DNA of 64,000 nucleotides, taken from Ceratodon purpureus (lineage: Eukaryota > Streptophyta > Bryopsida > Pseudoditrichales > Ditrichaceae). Shown here piece after piece: positions 1 through 13,545 of this stretch. The DNA is taken from positions 9,613,433-9,677,432 of the forward strand of contig CM026433.1 in NCBI GenBank assembly GCA_014871385.1, in the 5' to 3' direction. The position numbers were made by a program, and so were the translations under genes. A model generated the notes under the pieces. The model had not been told where the DNA came from. It searched no databases and saw only the letters and a list, made by a program, of their open reading frames with translations. How positions within the stretch are numbered: position 1 is the first letter of the stretch; the number at the start of each line of letters is the position of its first letter.

Positions 1-3000
1 TCTTTCTACCAGAACCCACAAACGAGTACCTCAAAGCAACAACCAATAACTGCATGATGAACAAAAAGCAATTGATTCCAAAAAGTTTGCAAGAAGGATA
101 TTTCTTATGACTTCCGTCAGTGACGAGAAGGTCGCGAACTTGCTCATTGTAAATTTCCAACATCTGCACTCCAATCTCATACCGGAAAACATGAACTCTA
201 GTCTGAGTTATTTCAAAAAGATCATTGAGAGCTCTGTAGTTTACTCCCCAATTCGTTGGCGTCATGTTGGTGGGACCGCTCTGTAATCAACAAGCATGCA
301 TCTCAAAGTTTTAACAGATAGTAGAAAATAACTTCGAAGAACACCCTTGAACCTATGCAGAACAAATCTTTCCTACGCAGAATTTATAAAATGTTACCAT
401 CTAACTGTAGCTGCAACAGTCAAGAAGCATAAAAAATTCATTCAAGAAATTCAGGTTGCAGGAGCTTTTCATACGAAGCAGCTAAAGACATCGATATACC
501 AAGCATGAACTCTGGATCACCTCGTTCACATGAAAAGGACCAGCATACCTACCATGGTGAAGGTCTTCCCAGAGCCTGTTTGCCCATACGCAAATATGCA
601 CACATTAAATCCATCTAAGACAGATCGAATTAAGGGCTGTGTGTCCAGAAATACTTCTTCTGCAATGACGCCAGAAAATCAAGTGAAGAAAAGTAGGTGT
701 AGATATTTTGTACTGGATTCCTGAGTCTAAAATCGGAACTAACTTGGCTCCTATTTCAGAGTTCATTATCTCAAACAAAGCTGAAGAATCGAAGCACCAT
801 AAAATTGCAAGGTACCTTGTAAGGACTTCGTGTCAAAGCATCGGTTAAACGTGAATGACCGCCTGGAATCCTTGCCAACTGGCTTACCAGGATTGGCGAG
901 AACCAATTCTCCGTTCTCTCCAATGTAGTCAATGGTTGTTTGTTTTGTAGAATCCTTAGTGAGGAAAGGTCTCACCCGACAGTAGACACGAATGTTACCT
1001 GAAAACTTTATCATTCGATTACTGAAGCGTAGTGTAAGCACCAACTGACCTAACTGGATATATAGCAAACTAGTACTTCATTCATGCATGCATGATAGAC
1101 CCAATCCACACTTCCACATTAATACTAGTATCGAATTAAAGGTTACCTTTAAGATCCTGGACTTCGTTATAAAGCTGACGGTTCTCAGCTAACACTTTGT
1201 GATATCCAGATGCAGCAGCAACCAGGGTTTGGAGCTCTTCTCCTGTACATCAAGAGCGATTAGTGAAATGTAGGTATGTGAGGAGTGGGGAATTGCCTAA
1301 GAGTCTTAAGCGTTGAAACTTTACCAAAATTCTTGAGTTGGTCCTTCCAATCGAATTGCAATCTCAGAATTTCTTCTTTGGCATCCAGCTGCGCCCACCT
1401 GAGATCCTGCAATCATACGTGTGACCAAAGCATCAATGCTGCGGTTTATACACTTTGCAACCACTTGAAGCAGTTCTAAGTTACTGGAGAGTATCTTCCA
1501 TTCTCGTTTTCAATGTAATGATTTTCTTGGCTAAAGTAGACATTCTAGGATTACGCATTATTTGCACCAGTCTACTTCAAAGTCTTCGACTAAGTAGAGA
1601 AAAAACATAAGATTGTTGTGAGAACAAGATGCTGTATGTATATTGCAAATATGTGCTCAAAACCAAATTTCCCTGGAATACCTGAGTTCCTTTCAGCAGT
1701 CTAGAGAGGCTTTTTTGCCATTTGTCGTCCTTTTCCCTCAAGGTGGCCTTCAACCTGTTTGATTGATACTCCATCTCTTGCATCTTCTTATAGGAATCAG
1801 TAAGCTGGGATTGCAAACTCAACACTAACTCTTTAGATTCCACCTCCATATCTTTTTTTGCATCCCCAAAATGGAGTAAACGTTTGTCATCTGGTTGCTT
1901 ATTGTTGTCTATTTGATGCCTGGAATCTTGAAAAGTCATCGGCTTATCATTATCCACCTCCTCCTCTTTCAAACTCATCTCCCCGTCGGCAACCTTCATC
2001 ATAGTAAGAGAGAACATAGTATGCGGAATCAGATTTTCAGGTTTTCTAGTTTTACAATTTCAATTTAATCCATACACAACAGACCTAAGCCTGGGAGAAA
2101 CTCGAAAGAAACTCAGGAGGTTGTTTCTGCCAGAGAATACTCTCCTCCGCTTCCAAAATCAAACCAAATTATTAGCTCCAGGCATCATATTGTCCCTTTC
2201 AATTGAGACCAGCCAAAACATGGGGACGTCTAACACTAGTACCAACGCTCACCTTGATATTGTGAAGATTTTCACTGTCCAACGCCAGCTCCGGCATGCC
2301 TATAGCAAACAAGAAGTGGCACTTCTCGGAGTGTATAAACCACTACCAATTTTTGAGAGTACCATGAACCTGGGACCGTCTTGTACAAATTATATCTTAA
2401 GTCCCAGGAGATTAAAATGCAATTCTCTCATGTGTGAAGAGAGAAGAGGCTAAGCTAATTACTTTGGTCTCCTCTTGTGTGCCAGCTGCCAAGGCCTCTA
2501 GCACCATATTTTGAGATGCAAGTTTCTCTTCCCGCACCATTATATCTTTCAGTGCAGTTTTCATCTGCAGTATTGAACATTAAATTCAGATACTACACAA
2601 TCTAGTACTTTACATGTCAAACAGGACTCACCTGTTAAACGTATTTCCTGACTGGATTTCATAAGTACACATATAAGTAATGCAAAGATCACACAGACCA
2701 GTGGTATACTTTGGCTATGGACAATGATGGATTGATTGCCTTCGTGACTTGATTCCTTTGATTAAGAAGGTGGCGCTCGAACTCCTCCATGATCTTCCGC
2801 AGCATGAATTCCACGAGCTAAATTGCAACCACATGATTGTCATCAAGATCTTATCTTTCTAGGTTGAACTGTGACCCGCTTTGACAAGGAGAATTAGTGG
2901 AGATTTCCCAGAATTCTAACGGAATACACATCAAAGAGATCCCAGACAGTTTAACTAACTTTGGAGTTTGAATTTATATCTCTCATGTTGTACAAGCAGT

Positions 3001-5102
3001 GAACGATCAAATTTCGAAGTGTGAAACTGGATTCATGCAACCAACTTTCTGCTCACTTTTCCAGTCCTCAATAAACGCCAACCAGATTAAAGATCACGGG
3101 CAAAACAAAGAAACAAAAGATGCCCTCAATAAGTTGATTATCAGCTGGTCAGATTGAACATACCACGGGCACCTCTTCAGCCGGTTTGTCTCCAATAATA
3201 GCACTGATAAGGCTCAGAAGCGACTGAGAAGGGGCATTCTGCTGAATACACAAGTTCAGTCGTTAAAACATGAAAACAAAGTAGTTAAAAGCCAATGGTT
3301 AATTTTTGTTGATACTCTCAAGTAGTATTCTCTGAGTAAAAAATGGTACAAAATATGTCGCACAATTGCGCTGATCCACTGATCACGTACATCATACATC
3401 ATAGTTGCACCTCCTCCATAACCATCTGTAACGATGGGAGTAGCTGTTAGCGTATCCTGCGCACGTTTCGCTTTGATTTGAAGAACCTCGCTGAACTTGT
3501 GCCGAATGTCTTGCAGCCATGTGGATGTAGACGCTGCAGAGAAACATCGAAAACCATGAGGTATACAACCTTGATATGAAATCAAACCTGGGCGTAACTA
3601 TAATCCCCAAACCGTCTCTTCGAAGTTTTACTTCGCAATGTGTTCTCATGCGAAGCTTAAACTTTTCCAATTCGGATTCCGCTTCACATATAGTAGCTCT
3701 TGAGAAGCAATATGGATTGCTGACAGGTGCTTGAAGAGGATATCAGTTCATATACTTTGACCCAACAATGCATGTACAAGTCTAACATCTTGTGATAAGA
3801 GGCCAGAAGCATAGTTTAATTCAGGCAAGAGTGGACATTTAACCTTTTCAGGATTGAAAGCCTTATTGCTTATAGCCGGCACATAGCGCCTGAAGGAGTG
3901 CTCGGAAAAGAAACAGAGCAGAGTTTAGAAAATGAAGGCTGACACATTCCCGCTTGAAGATTACACCAAAACACACTAATCTAAAAAGGCAAGAGAAAGG
4001 TCAACACGGACGATCAATGGAATGGTGTATCACTAAATGGTCGAATATCATCTTGAAAAATCCTGCATTCAAAATTCTGAAATACATGGCTTGGTGTACC
4101 TGAAGTCTCCGGACTTGAAGACCGCTCATCGCTCTTCCTATCGACACCATCTTGTCCAGACTGATCAAGCCGCATAATATCGTCATATGAGGCTCTGTTA
4201 TCCTTGTGCAAGCTGAGGAAACTGGCTGACTGATCTGGGGAAGAAGATAACGATGTACCATCCAGGGATTCTTGATCAGCAAGCATCCATTTTCTTCGAG
4301 AGTTATTTGAGCAGATATTGAGATTTTTCGAATGATTCGAGTATCTTGAGGAAGTTACACAAGATCCGGCTCCAGTTGGAGATTTCAACCTCCAAAATCC
4401 AAGTGCACCCCCTTGTTTCCAATCATGATATGATTTCAGTGCCAGTATACAGTCAATCACCTTGGCAGATGAGTTTGAGGACATGGGACCCTGTCATCAC
4501 AAGCGAAATGGTTGTGAGTCCAGTCGTTCAAATTTTCCAACTTTTATGTAAAACTACTTGCTTACCTGTCTGTAGATAATCTCACACACCATTCAGTTAT
4601 TGCAGCCTTGGCCACAATATGCACGCAAAATCAACCAGGGAAACTTGCGAAGCAATGGAAAGGTGGACATGAAAAAATACAATCAGACACTTGCAGCTCT
4701 TAGCAATTTTATCAAAAGAATTATGTCATTATATTTCACAACTGTGTCAGCTACGAGACAACTACGAGATTAACAATAGTTTTGAGACTGGCTGTGGTGT
4801 GCCTTTCTGAGTCTTACAAGGGTTCTAGTCGTTAGGATCCCAGAAGGAACCACCATTCCAAATACAAAAATATGCATGCTTCCGTAAACACTCTCAGTCT
4901 ACGCTTCAGATGAAGCTAACCTGCATTATGTGTTCTTTGGCGTTCTTAGCGTATACTCACTTCATACCTGTTCCAAAGCAGAAGCTTCAAATGCAGGCAA
5001 TCCCATGTCCTCCACGGCCACCAAAAAGTTTCTGACGTTATCATAATACAAATAATTAGGTGAAGCTCCATCGAGCTGACTTGGATTCGATGGATCTTCA
5101 AC
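1..5102 (-). pseudogene. 5'-truncated duplicate of KCH kinesin-14 (left copy)
   Basis: This stretch matches 29499-34600 almost base for base in the same orientation, introns included, with an offset near 29,499. It carries the exon ending the CH domain (ending in FEASALEQ), the [12 protein letters not shown] exon, the coiled-coil exons, the neck plus motor start ([12 protein letters not shown]) and the P-loop exon (GQTGSGKT), and it runs off the left edge inside the motor domain. I saw no stop or frameshift in these exons, and several long translated stretches are identical to the complete copy, so the duplication is recent. Homology stops at 5102, exactly at the 5' edge of the exon starting VEDPSNPSQ. 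The intron, its AG acceptor and the exons for the N-terminus and first half of the CH domain are missing. It cannot make a full KCH. A shorter kinesin from a new promoter is possible but unproven. The 3' half lies outside the window. Confidence 0.85.
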
Positions 5103-8100
5103 CAAATAATCCTTCTGTAAATATGTAGCTTATTTTATGATAAATGTATTGTTTGGATCATGGTGGTTCATGTAAGATGAACTTGATGTTTAGTGGAAGA
5201 TATAGTATTACGTACGTGTCTTAGAAATGATGTTATGTATGATATTTGGTGTTGATACCAATTTGAATTTGTTGTTATTAATATGGTGATATTTTGTTTT
5301 ATATCATCTAAGACCTACCTCCGTCGAAGTTGTTAAAGGTTGAAGTATACATGCTTAAAAATTAAAAAGTATAACAAAGATAAACATGTGAATGTAATCA
5401 ACATTTGAGCTTTAATTGAATGGTGTAGTTGATAAAGAAAAAATGATTGAATTAGATATTTAAATTTTTCCAATATTTTTTAGATTTTAGAGCTAAAATA
5501 TTGAAAACATAAAATCTTAAGGCCAAAATTTATTTGTATGATGAAGCTCAGTAAGCTTTAAATTATTTTTTTTTTAATTTTTAAAACATGATATAAAACT
5601 AATGTACATTCTTTCAAACAAAGAATTTTTAAATCATATTCTTATAATAATGGAGCAAATTATAGATCCTATTAGTAAAGAATAACTTGACAATGTTGTT
5701 TAACCCCTAACTTTCCTCAGAACCCAAAACAAGTTTTTGTGATTTTGTGGAACCTAGATGGAGGGATTAAAAGTTTTTTTTTTTCAAGATTTTTACTGGC
5801 AGTTCCTTTATGGTAAAGTGCATGTAGTAGAATTTGCAAAACCAAATTCCAAATTCAGAAACTTCATCTAGAAAATTTTAGGTTTCAAGTCCAAAACGGG
5901 CCGTCTAAAATCAGCTCTTTTTAGAAAAACAAAATTTGAAATATGTTCATAACCAAATCACTACTCAAATTCCATAGTGATCCAAGTCAAAAAGTTTACC
6001 AATTTTATAAGGGCAGCCTTTAAACTTATAAAGACAAGCTTCAAAGTTTTTAGTAATTTTTGAATTTTTCCTTTCATTATTTGTCAAAATTCGAGATTTT
6101 AGAATTTTGTTATAAAAAAATCTCTTGAAAATCACAAATTTTTAAAGGTACCTATTCACCGTTCATTTTTTCCTTAGTCCACGAATTATTTTTGTAATAC
6201 ATGTTTTACTATTTTGTCTATTTTATACCTTCTTATAGAAAATGAATTGCACGAAGGTCTAAAAAGAGTTTTAAGTCTCTAAAATTTTGCATGAGCATAT
6301 CTAATCTAGTTAGCTACATGGAACAACTACGACCAAAATGTTTGAGGTAACAATCTTCAAGTCTTCCTTCGCATCGTGGAAGCAATGCCTCTCAAGCAAT
6401 ACACAAAAAAAACTTTTGCACAAACTTTGAATGTTAAGATATTGAAAACAATAATCACCCAAATGTCAATTTCTGGAATTAGAACTAAAAATAGGCTTAG
6501 ATACAAGATTTTGCAGTTGATAGTCTTTAAAAAGTTTTAAAAATTTGTTTACACCCTTGGAAGTGCATAGAGGTAAAAAATCGAGGTATTTTTATTAGAT
6601 TGAAATTCAAAGGTCAGCATAGCACAATAGTATGTGTATTACTTCATGTCTAGGTCTTCTTTGAAGATTTCAAATCATCATTTGATATCATATATGGTGG
6701 TTTTTGAGATGTAGATGAACTTTTGTGGCTGATTGTTTATCTTTTGAAAATTGCACTCATAGGTTGTGAAGATTGCACTTATACATCTTTTCAAAATATC
6801 TCTTCCCCACAAGGTGAGACTTGTCTTAATATTTATGAATTTGGGAATTATTATGGAGATAAAATTTTGTAATTCATATTCATTTTGTTCGATGTCATAC
6901 CTACTAACTTGTATTTACAATAATGTATTTAATAGAAAGGACTACTTTAAAATGGAATCTTATTTATGGTTTTTTCCTGATTTTTACCATCACACTTTTG
7001 CAATGACTAAGTAATTGAAATACTTTGTTCTTTTTAAAGAAGTCAACAATGTTTGAAGGTTTTAAATCTGCCAATGAAATGGTAGAACCATTTACTTTAT
7101 TCTGTTAATATTATAATCTTGCTATTGACCTTGACCAAATTTACATATATAATTCCATGCAAGTTTATTTGATTTATAATTTTTATTGTAATTGCAATGT
7201 TATGATTCCTTTAACAAGACTTATTAAAGTTTTGTCTATAATATTATTGAGTTTCTTATATCAGTTCTTTACCATATTATCTTGTGACCAATTCTTGATA
7301 TATGGTAGTTTTATACTTCTTCTTATGGTTTTGTAATGTAAATACAAGTGATAATACTTTAGATACTAAAGAATTTTTGAACATGGCAAGAGTTTCATTA
7401 TTCTTATTAATCAAGGTATTAAAATCTTGTAATTACTCATTTTTATTATGTTAAAGGCATTAAAGGAAGTCGCAAAATTTGTAAGATTTTTCAATCTATA
7501 ACTCTGATGCAGATACAAATACAAGAACGTCTAAACCTTGAAATACATCTTTTTACAGGTTGAAAGAATATGAAATTACTAGTTGCAAAGATGATTATGG
7601 TTTAATTTTTTGACAACATATTTTTTGAACACCACATTCATTATATTGAGACTTTTCACTAATTTTGAGATAAAATGTTAATTATTAAAAAGTTCATTTT
7701 AAAGTTCAATAGGTGAAACAAAAAATAAATAATACTCAAATAGTGATTCTATAATAAAAGCCTAAAATTAGGTGTTGTTACTAATTATAGAACATTGTTC
7801 CTTCTTACGATTGTCAAGCCTTCGAACACTGTTGGGAACAGTTTAATGTAGCTGATAACGAGTAATGTACGTTGCTATATGTGTTTCTGCATTGTCTTTG
7901 TCATGGCTTTTGCAATGGGACGTGTGAATGTGGCAAAACGAGGTAGAACACACCATCAAACGCATAGCATCACATCGAGGTATAGTAGGTGGCTCAAAAC
8001 CCTTGCAGCACCAAAAACCGCACTCTAGACCTATCCTAGCAGGAGGTACATTATAATTTCCAACTTCAAACTTCTATATAGTCATGGTGTACATTTTAGG

Positions 8101-8340
8101 CTGAGCGGTTATTCCAAGTGGTCCAATTTTCTAAATACTTCGCACACCTAATTCCAATATTTGATTCCCTTAATAACTCCGTACAGAGCCAGCCAATCAG
8201 AATTTTGAGTGGTTTCTGAGCCACTTACTATATATGGGCTCTAATCCAGGCACCCAGTTTAGACAGCAACTTTTATTTGAAAATGAAGGAAATGGACATG
8301 AATTAATATGAGTGATTGGGTTGCTCTTTTTTGCATATAA
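5103..8340. other. AT-rich DNA without a recognisable gene
   Basis: The base composition shifts sharply to AT-rich immediately after the end of the kinesin duplicate. The only open frames are short and low-complexity, with no recognisable domain or splice-consistent exon set. I see no clear LTR, terminal repeat or tandem array. It may be decayed transposon DNA. Confidence 0.5.
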
Positions 8341-8367
8341 GGTTGAGACACCCATAGTCGACAGATG

Positions 8368-8443
8368 ACCAATAGCCGATATCTTCTAATTCCTAGATTA
8401 TGAAAGAACAGATGTACCTCGTTTGTATATATCGGCTATTGGT
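8368..8443. repeat. 15-bp perfect inverted repeat (hairpin)
   Basis: The arm ACCAATAGCCGATAT at 8368-8382 is exactly reverse-complemented at 8429-8443, with a 46-base loop. No target-site duplication or longer terminal repeat is visible around it. It could be the remnant of a small inverted-repeat element or a transcribed hairpin. Confidence 0.6.
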
Positions 8444-9147
8444 TCGGAAGTACTTTTCACTTTGAAAAATTGTACAAATTTCAATATTGGGAGATAATTC
8501 ATGGAATAATGCTCATTCTTTGTGAACCTTATTTTCCTATGAACCAAAAATATCTCCTTGTCGATAACCCAAGCTTTGATATGCTAAACTGCTTTAAGTT
8601 GTCGGTTATAGGTGTTTCTACCTTAGGAATAGTTGGGACTGTGATCGTTGACAAGCATTGTGTACACATCTTATAAGAAGCTCTATGGACAAAGCTAGTA
8701 CTCAACAGGTAGAGCATCAAATTACAAATAACTTCCACTTAATCCCTTACTTTTGGAAAGAATAGCATAGAAGTCTCAAAATTAGATTAATCTCTGAGCT
8801 TTTCCTGTATGAGCTGAGCCCTAATTTCACATGCCAGAGTGTCCATGCATGTCCTGCTCCTTCCTCTGAGAGTAAGTTAGTGTACCAGCAGAAGTGTAGT
8901 GGATTATTGTATTAGTTCCAGATTTAAACCTAATTTGTTGAGGCTGGGCAAATGATTGTGGAACAGTAAGGTTGATTGACCTAAAACCAACCACTTAAGT
9001 AGTTTAGGGTATTTTGAGCGGTGGTAAATTTTGAAGAAAAAAATATAAGGGGCTTTAAAATAGGATTTTAGAAGGATTGGAAAAAAATGGAACAAGAAAT
9101 ATGCATTTCTCAATTTTCTAGAGAATTCTAAATTGCAAAGTAACCTA

Positions 9148-9238
9148 TGACCCAAAATCGATCACATGCTATAATGTACAAATGAGGTACATTTGTTTAT
9201 TCACAATCTAGAAATTAGGCATGATCGGTTTTGGGTCA
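9148..9238. repeat. Imperfect palindrome with nested inner hairpin
   Basis: TGACCCAAAATCGATCACATGC near 9148 is approximately reverse-complemented by the sequence at 9218-9238. Inside it, AATGTAC and GTACATT near 9173-9193 form a second, shorter stem. Weakly complementary flanks extend outward (about 8975-9000 against 9235-9255), as in a decayed miniature inverted-repeat element. Confidence 0.4.
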
Positions 9239-9347
9239 GTGGTTGGTATTAAGACAACCAACCATATGCAGCCTTCATCACACCATTGGTACATCGAGCC
9301 CAGATGATTTGTCTAAACCGTGCAATTCAAACAAGACTGATTTGTCT

Positions 9348-9765
<418 letters not shown>

Positions 9766-9979
9766 AGTCTCTCCTTCTCTCACTCTCTTTGTGGAATTTG
9801 CTTGTTGTGATTGCCATTATATTTTGGTGATTTTTATTATTTTGTCAATCTTAAGTGATAAATCGCTTTATTTCATCCTAACTGTTTTAAGATGTTTGTT
9901 CAAACTTTTTTCAATCTAATTGAAATATAATGGCTACGAGCATTGTGCATTTCATGTACAGTAGACCTGGCTGTGGTCG

Positions 9980-10580
9980 TCATTGCAGTTCTTACAGATA
10001 TGTTTCTTACAAATATGTTACAAATATGTTCATTGAAGTTCTTACAGATATGTTCATTGCAGTTCATATAGACCAGTTCATTGCAGCTCAAATTTGATCC
10101 TCTCTCTCGTCCACCAAGTAGTGCAATACGGTTAAAAAATGTAGAGAATATGGTTAATTTTTCTTCGTCAACTCTGCTCTTATAGAATGTAACATGTGCA
10201 GTAGATACATATCTTGAACCATTTTTTTCCCTCAATTACTCAAATTATTCAAAAGTATGAACTCAAAAGCCTAAACTCAAAAACATTCACATTTTTATGT
10301 TTATTATATTTTTACAAATTACTCAAATGCCTGAACTAACAAAAAGTGAATTCCAAAGCATTCACATTTTTATGTTTTTTTTTTTTAATTTTCACATTTT
10401 TGCAATTTCTCAAAAGCATTCACATTTTTTGAAAGATATTTCTGCAAAAGAATTTGTTCAAAGGCATTTACTAAAAGCTATTTATTCAAAAATGTTTCAC
10501 TCAAATGTATATGTTGAGAGGCATTCATTCAAATTATCAATTCAAAATACGTATCTTCAAAAGATATTCATTAACATGAA
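9980..10580. repeat. Degenerate short tandem repeats
   Basis: Around 9985-10090, variants of TTCTTACAGATATG and TTCATTGCAGTTC recur every 15-30 bases. From about 10250 to 10570, variants of CAAAAGCATTCACATTTTT recur several times at irregular spacing. Units have diverged, and no gene is visible. Confidence 0.5.
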
Positions 10581-10599
10581 TCTGTTGAAAGGTTAATTA

Positions 10600-12480
10600 T
10601 TTTTTAGGTCTTTTTTAAAAGCTGATAGTTAGAGATTTTTACGAATAGATTTTTTACAACTGTTGAATTGAAATTTGGAAAAGTTGTGGACTTTTTGTAC
10701 AACATCTAGTGATTTATATAACCAATACTTAATAAGAGTAAAAAGGTTTACTTCTTTTTAAGTTTATACATTATACTTAAGAAGATTCAAATTTTAAAAA
10801 ACAAATTAGATTGTAAAAAATAAGATCAATTCATAAATCAAGCAATTATCAAGTGGATGTTTTCGAGAATTTTCTTTTAATTATGAATTTTGTTCAATGT
10901 CATTTTAATATCAATACTAGAACATGAACAATTTTTATGCAAATTATTATTTTGGACTTCTAAGTTTAATATGAATAAGGAATTCCATGAACATCCCAAA
11001 ATCACATATTATGTAAATAAAGGAAATTTAAAATAATATGAAATAAATGAATTGTTTAAGCTATAAATATTATATTATAAATCATAACCTAAATGCTTAA
11101 AAACATAAAAAATTATGCGTTTATGTTCTTTGAGTATAGGAATGATAGAAGTTTTGGAGAATATTTAGAAACGTTAAAGATTTTAGATTTTTAGAATTGT
11201 ATAAATTATACATTGTTGGAAGCTGTATGTTCTTGTATAAGTCTGAACCCCCAAAGCATCAACTCAACAAAAATGATATGATTTAGAGTCCGGTTAGGCT
11301 CCCTTTAAATCAATTTTTATAGGATGAAGCTCAACTTTTGGTGCGTAGTATAGACAATTATCATATCTTCATAACAAGACCAAAACTCCTCATAGCTTAG
11401 AAGATATTTGCAATCAAATTTTGAAAACACTATCAGGGCATAATGAAATCTATCCAAAACTGCAATTTATGCTCAAAATCTGCCCAAAGGTTGATTAGAT
11501 TCGAGAAACTTCAAAAATTCACCAAAATTTGAGATTTTACTTCTTTTCAAGTTTTTTGTTTTTGTACATGTAAACTTTGTTTGAAGTTATGATCTCACCG
11601 CTCGGATTTTCAATCCAATATTTCTCCATGTGCTTTTTTTACTATCATAGACCGGCCTTAGTATTTGAATTTCAGCATACCTCTATGTGAAAAATCAAGC
11701 ATTTCTTTAGATTTATTAGGTCGTGTGAGGGAAAAATGTGCATGGACATATTCCTTATCCACCTAGGAACAAGATTTTGAAAAGCCTCACATCAAATTTG
11801 CTTTTGGAATTGGTTCTTTTGGCTTGCTAAACACTTGAAACCCATTTTGCAACAAGGGTAAAAAGTTTTTTTTCCAACTTAGAACATTACGATCTCACAA
11901 ATGGTAAAGAGTTTGAATCTGAGATTTGAGGTACATATACATGTACAAGTAAGGTACTAATTCCTATGGTTATATGCCCCCAAAATATATCAAAACTTGA
12001 AAACTTACACCTTGTATTGAAAGAGTCTAGTTTTGAGGATTTTTGGCAATTTTGAGGCCTTTCAACTCTAGAGGTTAATATTTGTAGGGAACTTACTTAT
12101 ACGCTGAGCAACTCTTATCAACATTCTTTCATAACATTTTGTTACATAATATAAAAATAACTTTAAAGCATGAAGTGGAATAATGTATTTGAATGATGAT
12201 TTAGGAAATGCAACTATAAATTTTATAATATTAAATTAGTTTATTTTGAAAAAAAAAATGACATATGTATATTTTTAGAAAAAATAAAATTTTCTAAATT
12301 TGCATCAGTTACATGATATAAACTTCAAAGTATTTATCAATTTAATGATATAAACTTCAAAGAGATAATTATTTAATATATAAAATTTAAGATTTTAACT
12401 AAATGTTTTTCATGTATACATATAATAATAAGTAAATCATTTTAAATTTGAATATAATGTTTTGGAAATTAAAATAATAT
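10600..12480. other. AT-rich DNA without a recognisable gene
   Basis: I found no coding frame, RNA gene or clear repeat. The sequence borders the left end of the inverted duplicate at about 12480. I looked here for the second IFT144 exon in inverted orientation and did not find it. Confidence 0.45.
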
Positions 12481-12483
12481 AAT

Positions 12484-12632
12484 TTACCTTATAATCGCCT
12501 TCAACATGATCAAACTCATCAATAAAGTAGAAGAGGTATTACTCATATAATTAATAAAGATGTAATCTACCACTTTGAGTTCCAAATGTCAAAAATATAG
12601 ATGTATAACGACCACACAAAACCATCTTTGAC
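12484..12632 (-). pseudogene. Isolated IFT144/WDR19 exon relic (inverted copy)
   Basis: The reverse complement closely matches the first recognised IFT144 exon at 40834-40979, including the core encoding FLTFGTQSGS and the preceding AG acceptor. The flank matches to about 12720 against 40745. Small indels and substitutions break the end of the exon (the region of YYIGDNSPTFIDE). No neighbouring IFT144 exon is found beyond 12484, so it cannot code for anything useful. It marks the outer end of the inverted duplication. Confidence 0.8.
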
Positions 12633-12729
12633 ACCTTAAATGGCTGTAGAAAAGCTTGCAATCACACAATCGATTGTTAGTTCCTAGTAATTAAATAAAA
12701 TAAAAGATAAAAAACATTATTTCATTATT

Positions 12730-13545
12730 TTGGATATATATAAAAGATCAAAGATGTAACCAGACGAGCACAGGTTTGCTGAAAATCAGAATCTCAAGGA
12801 CCTACAAAAGCTTTGAGCTGCTGCAAAACAAAGACACTATGCTTCTGGGATGTCCACATGATGTCCTCGACTACACGAAAGACCGGGTGTTTTTCTAATG
12901 GTTGAAGTTGAGTCAGGGACCGGAGAGGCATCTCTGAAGCATCGACGATGTGGTGGCCGAACAGCTGGTGAGATCATCGGAGCTAGTCGAACTCCGGAGC
13001 TGGACCTTTCCATTTGAAGTTGTCTGCGTATGCCCTCGGCTGCATGGTGTGGCATGACCTCGTGTTCAGTAGAGGTTAATGGTGATAGCATCAATAAATC
13101 AGTACGCGAAAACTTTTGATGGCATGAAACATATCTGTAATAGTTTCTTGAATGCTGAGATGCTGAGCAGGTCTCTAGTCATGATAGATTGTTACTTAGA
13201 ATGGGGTCATAACACATTGCACACCATAGGTGCTGCCTGCTTAGGTTCCCGGACCTGCAACATATAAAGCCGCATCAAATAAGCTCAACACACCTCGACG
13301 TCACCTAAAACAAAACCCTACACAAACCCAAACAGAGCCAGAAATTAGGTCTCTGCCAAACCTAGGAAGGAATTAGGGTTACACAATGTGGGATATCACA
13401 ACAACAAAACAGAGCAACAACCAACATCCCAAGACTAGGGAGATAAAGACAGAATGAAATGCTGTTGAAAATCAGCTCACATTCCCGCTTGAGATGCTTT
13501 TCAGGGATGCTGGAAACCATTCCAATCTCACCCACAAGGGGCCTG
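12730..13545 (-). pseudogene. NDUFS4 relic (inverted, internally deleted copy)
   Basis: On the minus strand this matches the NDUFS4 gene at 37812-39480 in pieces. The last exon relic (about 12985-13044) still reads [18 protein letters not shown] and stop. A shortened exon 4 relic lies near 13231-13256. Exons 2 and 3 with their introns are missing between about 13262 and 13280. Intron 1 is recognisable at about 13280-13440. The end of exon 1 (GEIG to EEHLKR) is present but mutated at 13478-13535. Homology then stops, so the start codon and targeting region are absent. Without exons 2, 3 and the start it cannot make the protein. The conserved last exon suggests duplication in not very remote time. 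Confidence 0.85.
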
